DNA from: CAZVJA01 sp964626885
GTDB taxonomy: Bacteria > Planctomycetota > Planctomycetia > Planctomycetales > Planctomycetaceae
NCBI GenBank assembly: GCA_964626885.1
Contig: CAZVJA010000026.1
Span: 1-37,524, forward strand
Length of the DNA stretch: 37,524 nt
Reading direction: 5' to 3'
A program made the translations under genes and the position numbers. The first letter of the stretch is position 1; each line of letters begins with the position of its first letter. Positions 32,017 through 37,524 of this stretch are shown one piece after another. The notes below the pieces were generated by a model, which saw only the letters and a list, made by a program, of their open reading frames with translations, made no database searches and had not been told where the DNA came from.

Positions 32017-32478
32017 ACGAATCCCTTCGATTGGCGGTGATTCCTTTCAATTCATGATCGCCTGCTCCACATCGATTGCGAACCAGTCACCCTCCCCGCA
32101 GGCGCGCGCTCCACCCACTGGGAGAGGCATGCTTGCGTCTCCAAAGAGGTGGTTGGGGAACGATAAAACCGTTGTTCGGGAAGCGAACGTCGAGGTGCGA
32201 GTCACTGGAAGTTGGAAATGAGGAGGGCGGTCTCGATACAGGCGACCCGCCACGACACCATCTCTGGCCGCAGCGGGGTATGAAACCGCCCCCCTCATGC
32301 TTCCCGGAGTCGGAACACTAACTGCACCCTGTGACAGCTAGCTGACACAGCTATTTGAAAATGCGGCCCCTTTTTGGGAGAATCCTGCGATTATGGGGGA
32401 GTTTCCCCGCTGTGTTGCCCTCTCTACCGGGGGATTCAATCACCATTTTCCTCATTCACAGGAACGAGGTCTGTTGCC
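32017..32478. other. Intergenic region upstream of the sugar kinase
   Basis: 462 bases without a convincing gene. A minus-strand frame at 32047-32298 (83 codons) is open but has no recognisable family and no good ribosome site. The right part holds a candidate promoter for the sugar kinase. Confidence 0.5.
32355..32383 (+). promoter_or_regulatory. Candidate sigma-70 promoter of the KDG kinase-like gene
   Basis: TTGAAA, a 17-base spacer and GAGAAT (matching TATAAT at four positions) lie about 95 bases before the GTG start. The -10 box is weak, so this is a suggestion only. A TAGCTGACACAGCTA-like inverted repeat just upstream (about 32339-32354) could bind a regulator. Confidence 0.3.
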
Positions 32479-33570
32479 GTGCGCGTGGTCACATTCGGTG
32501 AAGTGATGCTGCGTCTTGCTCCCGGAGAATTTCTGAGGCTGGCGCAGACGATTCCCGGAAGTCTGGACGCGACCTTCGGTGGCGGAGAACTGAATGTCGC
32601 TGTCTCCATCGCAAGGCAAGGGGGGCGGTCTGCCTTTCTCACCGTGGTTCCTGACAATGCCGTTACCGATGCATTCGTCCAGGAACTCCGCAAACTCCGC
32701 GTCGATGTCGACCTCGTGCGACGTTCCCGAATCGGGCGGTTCGGCATTTATTTCGTCGAAACCGGTGCCAATCAACGCGGGGGTACGGTGACTTATGATC
32801 GGGATGGGAGTTCAATCTCGCTGGAGGCTTCCACGGCTTATGATTGGAAAGTTGCCTTCCACGATGCCCACTGGTTTCATATCACCGGCATCACTCCGGC
32901 CATTAGCGCAGCCGCGGCCGATGCGGCACTGGCCGCGGTTCGGCACGCAAAAGAGTTCGGCCTCACAGTCTCCTGTGATCTGAACTTCCGCAAGAAGTTG
33001 TGGAACTGGAAGCCAGGGGTTGCCCCGCAGACACTGGCTCGCAAGACGATGCACGACCTCATGCCGTTGATTGACATTGTGATCGCGAACGAAGAAGACG
33101 CGGAACAAGCTCTCGGAATTCACGCACCGCACTCCAACGTGGAATCCGGAAAGCTGAACGTGTCGGGTTACATCGACGTGGCCAGGCAGATTGTCGCGCA
33201 ATTCTCCAATGTGAAGAAAGTTGCCGTTACGCTCCGCGAAAGTATTTCCGCCAGTCATAACAATTGGGGCGCGATGCTCTACGATGCGACTTCGAAGGAA
33301 GCGCATTTTGCGCCGACAGACGCATCGGGAACCTATGTCCCCTATGAGATCCACAACATCGTGGACCGAGTCGGCGCGGGAGACTCCTTCGCGGGGGCGC
33401 TGATTTTCGCTCTCAACATGCCTGATCTCTCCTCGCCGGCGACTGCGCTGAATTACGCCGTGGCCGCTAGTTGTTTGAAGCATAGCATCAAAGGGGACTT
33501 CAACTACGTCTCCCGCGCGGAGATTGAGGCGCTGATGCGCGGCTCGGGAACCGGACGCGTTCAACGCTGA
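32479..33570 (+). CDS. PfkB-family sugar kinase, 2-keto-3-deoxygluconate kinase-like
   Basis: 363 residues from the GTG at 32479, preceded by GAGG. The N-terminus VVTFGEVMLRLAP and FGGGELNVAVSIA are typical of 2-keto-3-deoxygluconate (KDG) kinases, as is CDLNFRKKLWNW near residues 166-177. The PfkB signature VGAGDSFAGAL contains the catalytic Asp302. KDG kinase phosphorylates KDG to KDPG, which then enters the Entner-Doudoroff route; acidic sugars from polysaccharide breakdown would feed it. The specificity is inferred from motifs. No aldolase gene is adjacent. A 132-bp repeat begins 30 bases past the stop. Confidence 0.88.
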   Translation: MRVVTFGEVMLRLAPGEFLRLAQTIPGSLDATFGGGELNVAVSIARQGGRSAFLTVVPDNAVTDAFVQELRKLRVDVDLVRRSRIGRFGIYFVETGANQRGGTVTYDRDGSSISLEASTAYDWKVAFHDAHWFHITGITPAISAAAADAALAAVRHAKEFGLTVSCDLNFRKKLWNWKPGVAPQTLARKTMHDLMPLIDIVIANEEDAEQALGIHAPHSNVESGKLNVSGYIDVARQIVAQFSNVKKVAVTLRESISASHNNWGAMLYDATSKEAHFAPTDASGTYVPYEIHNIVDRVGAGDSFAGALIFALNMPDLSSPATALNYAVAASCLKHSIKGDFNYVSRAEIEALMRGSGTGRVQR

Positions 33571-33600
33571 GTGGTTTCGCTCGACCAACGTTTGCTACAA

Positions 33601-33732
33601 GTGGTTTCAAAACCGGGAGGGCGAGGGGGCACCGCCCGGTGGGTGGTCCGCCGAGCCGCTGCATCCGAAAGTCTCTGGTTGTGGCGGCTCCGACGGAGCG
33701 TCGCCCTCCCAAATACAAGGTTTTGAAACCAC
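33601..33732 (+). repeat. 132-bp MITE/REP-like element, copy 2
   Basis: Same length and orientation as the copy at 19564-19695, with about 95% identity. The terminal inverted repeat is 14 bp here (GTGGTTTCAAAACC). Most differences lie in the right-hand spacer between the inner inverted repeat and the terminus. It lies between the sugar kinase stop and the regulator gene at 33867. Confidence 0.9.
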
Positions 33733-33866
33733 TCCTAGTGACCAGAGTTCCTTCGAGAAATCTTGCGCTCCCGGCGGATTTCACGACTCACAATCGTCGA
33801 CGTCTTGCAACGTCTTAGGTTCGCCATCTAAGCTTGAGGTTGCAAACTCCTCCGAAGCGGAACAGC

Positions 33867-35288
33867 ATGGCCAAACGACCGCGAGGCAAACAGTCTGTCG
33901 AAAAATTGCTTCATCACGTCGAAACGCCGTTATTCGTGCTGTCGGCGAAGAGGCAAGTCTCGTTTTTCAACACCGGTTGTGAAAGACTTACTGGTTGGTC
34001 CGCGGACAAAATTCTCGGACAGACGTGCGACTACGCAGTGGAGCCGGATCACACGACTGTTCAGGCACTTGCCGCGGCGATTGCTCCACCGCCGGAGGTC
34101 TGGCTGGGGCAGCCAGCTTCGGTACCGGCCTACTTGCCGAAGCATTCGGGTGATCCGCTTCCCCGCCTGCTCAATTATTTTCCGCTGCTGGGGAATGACG
34201 GGACGGTCGAATCCGTAATGGGCATCATCACGTTGCTTCCCGCGGCACCCCGCGTCGCCGATACGACTCCTTCTCGCCGACTGCACGCCGAATTGGCGTC
34301 GTTGCGGACGATGCTGCGACAACGCTTCGGTATCAAGTCGCTTGTCTGCCGGTCACCCTCGATGCTCCGCGTGCTGGAGCAGATTCGATTGGCGAAAGAG
34401 TCATCGGCGGCAGTCTTCTTGCAGGGAGAAGGGGGAACGGGAAAGGAACATGTTGCAAGAACGATTCATTACGAAAGCGAGCTGAGAGCCCGTTCGTTCA
34501 TGCCGCTCGATTGCCGGAAACTCCCTCCCTTTGAATTAAAACAAGCAATCAAACGGTTTCTCGAAAGCGGACGAATCGAGTCCGACGGCTTACAGCCCGG
34601 TGCCGCCGGCTCTCCCGCGCTCAAGCCGGGGACAATCTTTCTGTCACATGTCGAGCAACTTCCCCGCGACCTGCAGGAAATGCTGGTCGATGCGTTCGGT
34701 CCCGATAGGGCGGAACGAAGGACCGACCTGCGCCTGATGGCTTCGAGCACGGTCGACTTGTCGCAGGCGCTGGAATCGGAAACTCTCCGCTCCGATTTCT
34801 ACTACCTGCTGACGGCATTGCGGATGGAATTACCGCCATTGAGAAGACGGAACGAGGATCTACCTCTTCTTGCTCAAGCAATGCTCGAGGAATCGAACCG
34901 CGGAGACGCGAAGCAAGTGGGTGGGTTTGCGGAGGAGGTCTGGGAGAAATTTCGCGAATACAATTGGCCGGGCAACGTGGAAGAGTTGCGAGTCGTCGTC
35001 GACGAAGCACGCTCCGCCTGTACCGAAACAGTCGTGCGTACCAAGGATCTGCCGTTTCGTTTCCGCACCGGTCTGGAGGCACAAGCAGTCGGTCCGCTGG
35101 TGACTCCTCGACCGATGCCGCTGGAACCGCTGCTGGAACGGATCGAAAAAGAGCAGATCGAATTGGCTCTCAGCCAGGCACGTCAGAATAAAAGCAAGGC
35201 AGCGGAGCTGTTGGGGCTGACCCGTCCGCGTCTCTATCGTCGCATGGAGGCATTGGGCATCGAAGATCGTGAAAACAACGAGACATAA
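33867..35288 (+). CDS. PAS / degenerate sigma54-activator AAA+ / Fis-type HTH regulator
   Basis: 473 residues from the ATG at 33867 (a TTG at 33834 is less likely). A PAS domain is visible at about 14-125 (LFVLSAKRQVSFFNTGCERL, then GWSADKILGQ). A AAA+ domain (about 155-350) has Walker A GEGGTGKE (187-194). The sigma54-contacting GAFTGA loop is missing, and the Walker B position GTxFLDE reads GTIFLSH (Ser260, His261). PPLRRRNEDLP and WPGNVEEL are kept. A C-terminal Fis-like HTH (about 441-460, NKSKAAELLGLTRPRLYRRM) binds DNA. The protein therefore probably regulates without sigma54 remodelling. The signal sensed by PAS is unknown. Confidence 0.85.
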   Translation: MAKRPRGKQSVEKLLHHVETPLFVLSAKRQVSFFNTGCERLTGWSADKILGQTCDYAVEPDHTTVQALAAAIAPPPEVWLGQPASVPAYLPKHSGDPLPRLLNYFPLLGNDGTVESVMGIITLLPAAPRVADTTPSRRLHAELASLRTMLRQRFGIKSLVCRSPSMLRVLEQIRLAKESSAAVFLQGEGGTGKEHVARTIHYESELRARSFMPLDCRKLPPFELKQAIKRFLESGRIESDGLQPGAAGSPALKPGTIFLSHVEQLPRDLQEMLVDAFGPDRAERRTDLRLMASSTVDLSQALESETLRSDFYYLLTALRMELPPLRRRNEDLPLLAQAMLEESNRGDAKQVGGFAEEVWEKFREYNWPGNVEELRVVVDEARSACTETVVRTKDLPFRFRTGLEAQAVGPLVTPRPMPLEPLLERIEKEQIELALSQARQNKSKAAELLGLTRPRLYRRMEALGIEDRENNET

Positions 35289-35378
35289 GCTCTCACGTCG
35301 CCCCCTGATCCCACTTCGCGCGGAATTCCGTTTTCGCCATACTCCGCGTCGTTCGCGCAATGCGTCGGAGTTGCGGAC

Positions 35379-36515
35379 GTGATCAAACAGACGACAATTG
35401 TATTTGCCGGGGGAGGAACGGGGGGGCATCTCTTCCCCGGCATCGCTGTTGCTGAAGCACTGCTCCGCCACGACCCGCACGCGCGACTTCTCTTCGCCGG
35501 CAGCGAGCGCGACGTCGAGCGGTCGATCATCGCCCGGTCTGGATTCGCGCATCTCCCCTTGCCGGCGGTTCCTTCTTCAATGTGGAAGCGGAACCCATTC
35601 GGCTTCGCCTGGAACAACTGGCGGGCCCTGCGCGCCGCGCGGCGACTTCTTGCGACGGAACGCCCCGCCGCGGTCGTCGGACTTGGGGGATTCGCCAGCG
35701 TGCCGGTCGTCGTCGCGGCTTCGTCAGCCGGCGTGCCGGTCCTGCTGCTCGAGCAGAATCTCGTGCCGGGCCGGGCCACCCGCTGGTTGAAGCGGCGAGC
35801 CGATCTCATCTGCGTATCGTTTGACGAAACGGTTGCGCGGCTTGGCAACTTGCCGAGCGTTCGCGTCACCGGAAATCCCCTTCGTCGCGCGATTGCAGAC
35901 CTGTGTGCGGCCGATTTTTCCACCGGTGTGCCTGCCGATTCTGCTGCGCTGCAAACCGCGCCCGAAATGACAAACACGATGCTGGTGCTCGGCGGAAGCC
36001 AAGGGTCATCCGCGGTGAATGCTGCCGTGCTCGGGGCGGTCGAAAAACTGCACGACTCGCTCCGCGGCTGGAAGATCGTTCATCAAACCGGCTGCGACGA
36101 GGCAGATCAGACACGCGCGGAGTACGCTCGGCTCTCAATCTCGGCCATCGTTGAACCCTTTCTCGACGATATGCCCGCCCAATATCGTGCGGCGACGCTT
36201 GTGGTGTCGCGGTCCGGTGCCACCACACTGACGGAATTGGCCTGCGCCGGAATTCCTGCGGTGCTGATTCCGTACCCCAACGCCATCGGCGACCATCAGA
36301 CCCACAATGCCCGCGCGTTCGAGAAAGCCGGCGCAGCGCGGGTCATTCCGCAACAAAACGACGCGGCACTCACCGCCGCCGCATTGTCCGACGCCTTGCA
36401 GCCGCTCTTGGCGAATGCCGCCGCACGCGACACAATGCGATCCGGCATGCGGTCGCTCGCCCGGCCACAGGCTGCGGCCGACGTCGCAAACCTGATCCTC
36501 GATCTCACGCGTTGA
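35379..36515 (+). CDS. murG: MurG, undecaprenyldiphospho-muramoylpentapeptide N-acetylglucosaminyltransferase
   Basis: 378 residues. The N-terminal GGGTGGHLFPG (11-21) is the first MurG G-loop with His17, followed by the second domain motifs LEQNLVPG, VTGNPLR, VLGGSQGSSAVN and SRSGATTLTELA with the GIPAVLIPYPN block. The enzyme adds GlcNAc from UDP-GlcNAc to lipid I, giving lipid II, at the inner face of the membrane. Its presence implies peptidoglycan synthesis in this organism, of note if it is a planctomycete. The start is GTG at 35379, with CGGAG eight bases upstream. No other mur or fts genes flank it, so it lies outside a dcw cluster here. The next gene starts 27 bases after its stop. 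Confidence 0.95.
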   Translation: MIKQTTIVFAGGGTGGHLFPGIAVAEALLRHDPHARLLFAGSERDVERSIIARSGFAHLPLPAVPSSMWKRNPFGFAWNNWRALRAARRLLATERPAAVVGLGGFASVPVVVAASSAGVPVLLLEQNLVPGRATRWLKRRADLICVSFDETVARLGNLPSVRVTGNPLRRAIADLCAADFSTGVPADSAALQTAPEMTNTMLVLGGSQGSSAVNAAVLGAVEKLHDSLRGWKIVHQTGCDEADQTRAEYARLSISAIVEPFLDDMPAQYRAATLVVSRSGATTLTELACAGIPAVLIPYPNAIGDHQTHNARAFEKAGAARVIPQQNDAALTAAALSDALQPLLANAAARDTMRSGMRSLARPQAAADVANLILDLTR

Positions 36516-36542
36516 CCCGCTCGTCAGAAAGGACTCCGCAAC

Positions 36543-37524
36543 GTGGCATTTGCACCGAACGATCTGATACTCGTCACCGGCGCGACCGGGCTGGTCGGCA
36601 GCCACGTCGTGGAGCGCGCGGCGAAAGAAGGACTGCGGGTTCGCGCGCTGGTCCGCCCCTCGGCCGACACTGCCTTCCTCGATGCGCTCGGCGTCGAGAA
36701 AACTCCCGGCGACATGACCGATGCCGATTCGCTGAAGAAGGCCGTCGTCGGCGCGACGATCATCGTGCATTGCGCGGCGAAGGTCGGCGACTGGGGGCCG
36801 GTCGATGGTTATCGCGCAGCCAACGTCCGCGGACTGGAACAACTTCTCACCGCCGCCGAAGCGACCGGGCAGCTTCGCCGATTCATTCAAATCAGCTCCC
36901 TCGGCGTCTACGAAGCCCGCGATCATCACGGCACCGACGAGACCGAAACCCCGAACACTGTCGGCATCGACGGCTACACTCTCACCAAGGTCGAGGCGGA
37001 ACAACTCGTGCTCCGGCACGTCGCCCAAAAGAATCTCCCCGCCACCGTGCTCCGCCCCGGCTTCATTTACGGACCCCGCGACCGCACCATCCTGCCGCGC
37101 ATTCTGCAACGGCTGAAAGAGAAGAAGTTCCGCTTCCTGGGGCGCGGCGATCAGTTGATGAACAACACCTACGTCGGCAACCTCGTGGATGCCATCTTCC
37201 TGGCGCTCCACTGCGACCGCTCGATCGGCCAGGTCTACAACATCACCGACGCCCGGCTCGTCTCGAAGCGGGAATTCATCGGCACGATCGCCACCGAGGC
37301 AGGCTACGAAGTGCCGACGAAGGCGCTCCTGCTTCCCGTCGCGCGGCTGCTGGCCCGCGTGCTCGAACGAATCTGGAAAGCGCGCGGCAAGACCGAAGCG
37401 CCGGTCCTCTCGAATGCCCGCATCAAGTTCCTCGGGCTCAATCTCGATTTCTCGATTGAGAAGGCGAAACGGGAACTCGGCTACCAGCCGCGCGTCGATT
37501 TCACCGACGCCATGCGCGACACAG
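36543..37524 (+). CDS. NAD-dependent epimerase/dehydratase family protein (partial, C-terminus outside window)
   Basis: The open frame runs from GTG 36543 to the window edge (327 codons, no stop). An AAAGGA about nine bases upstream supports the start. The extended short-chain dehydrogenase fold shows LVTGATGLVGSHVV (residues 11-24) for NAD(P), VHCAAKVGDWG, ISSLGVY with the catalytic-type serine, and GYTLTK with the Tyr-x3-Lys pair. RPGFIYGPRD and NNTYVGNLVDAIFLA follow. Relatives include 3-beta-hydroxysteroid dehydrogenase/isomerase-like and sugar epimerase proteins; the R-P-G-x-x-Y-G-P block and HCAAKVGDWG favour the former. The substrate is not assignable. It lies 27 bases after murG on the same strand and may be cotranscribed. 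Confidence 0.88.
   Translation, partial: MAFAPNDLILVTGATGLVGSHVVERAAKEGLRVRALVRPSADTAFLDALGVEKTPGDMTDADSLKKAVVGATIIVHCAAKVGDWGPVDGYRAANVRGLEQLLTAAEATGQLRRFIQISSLGVYEARDHHGTDETETPNTVGIDGYTLTKVEAEQLVLRHVAQKNLPATVLRPGFIYGPRDRTILPRILQRLKEKKFRFLGRGDQLMNNTYVGNLVDAIFLALHCDRSIGQVYNITDARLVSKREFIGTIATEAGYEVPTKALLLPVARLLARVLERIWKARGKTEAPVLSNARIKFLGLNLDFSIEKAKRELGYQPRVDFTDAMRDT

Noticed and set aside
32047..32298. 83-codon minus-strand frame upstream of the sugar kinase
   Set aside because: No recognisable family and no good ribosome site; treated as intergenic.
36135..37211. 358-codon minus-strand open frame
   Set aside because: Antisense to murG and the partial epimerase; both have clear motifs on the plus strand.
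36512..37459. 315-codon plus-strand open frame in another frame
   Set aside because: Arg-rich product without motifs; the real frame begins at GTG 36543 and carries the nucleotide-binding and Tyr-x3-Lys motifs.
1..37524. CRISPR array, tRNA, rRNA or prophage
   Set aside because: No regularly spaced direct repeats, no tRNA- or rRNA-like sequences and no integrase or phage structural genes were seen on reading both strands.

Overview
The window reads as a chromosomal segment of a high-GC bacterium, most likely a planctomycete. This is inferred from gene style only: a Tat-exported Gfo/Idh/MocA oxidoreductase, a second oxidoreductase of that superfamily, large unrecognised secreted or zinc-ribbon proteins, an ECF sigma factor with an overlapping anti-sigma gene, a ceramidase-like exported hydrolase and a sialidase-fold protein. 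There is no rRNA or tRNA, no CRISPR array and no phage module. About 31 protein genes were read, two of them cut by the window edges.

Layout. 1-594: anti-sigma (partial) and ECF sigma factor, divergent from a thioredoxin-like lipoprotein (731-1312). 1629-3168: DUF2062 membrane protein and a PfkB sugar kinase. 3172-3818: a REP-associated HUH transposase (RAYT) enclosed by two perfect palindromes. 3852-6922, minus strand: YqgE/AlgH protein, aldose 1-epimerase and Tat-exported oxidoreductase. 7282-11977, plus strand: a second oxidoreductase, a two-gene unit of unknown function (zinc ribbon plus membrane anchor, then a secreted protein with a BamE/SmpA-like tail) and a small membrane protein. 11978-12916: a gene-free stretch with unusual hairpins and short repeats. 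12917-16172, minus strand: a reactive-sulfur operon (ArsR-type repressor, rhodanese-DUF2892, TauE/SafE exporter, persulfide-dioxygenase-like/rhodanese fusion) with two copies of one candidate operator. 16370-24149: an MFS transporter, a ceramidase-like hydrolase, a sialidase-like protein, an FKBP isomerase, a tRNA-dihydrouridine synthase and an M20 peptidase. 24395-30845: a stand-alone set of complex I membrane subunits (NuoJ-NuoK fusion, NuoL, NuoM, NuoN). 30742-33570: a nitrilase-family amidohydrolase, a small zinc ribbon protein and a 2-keto-3-deoxygluconate kinase-like protein. 33867-37524: a degenerate sigma54-activator-like regulator, MurG and a partial NAD-dependent epimerase.

The most interesting signals are these. 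(i) The orphan NuoJK-L-M-N set keeps all classic charged pump residues in NuoM but has lost most of them in NuoL, NuoN and the NuoK half. (ii) Two hairpins near 12.3-12.5 kb share a 15-nt loop, while their stems differ in a compensatory way. (iii) Two 132-bp copies of a MITE-like element with 12-14 bp terminal inverted repeats lie 14 kb apart. (iv) The RAYT sits between mirror-image palindromes. (v) The sulfur operon carries a repeated operator. Functions are assigned from motifs read by eye, and no database search was run.
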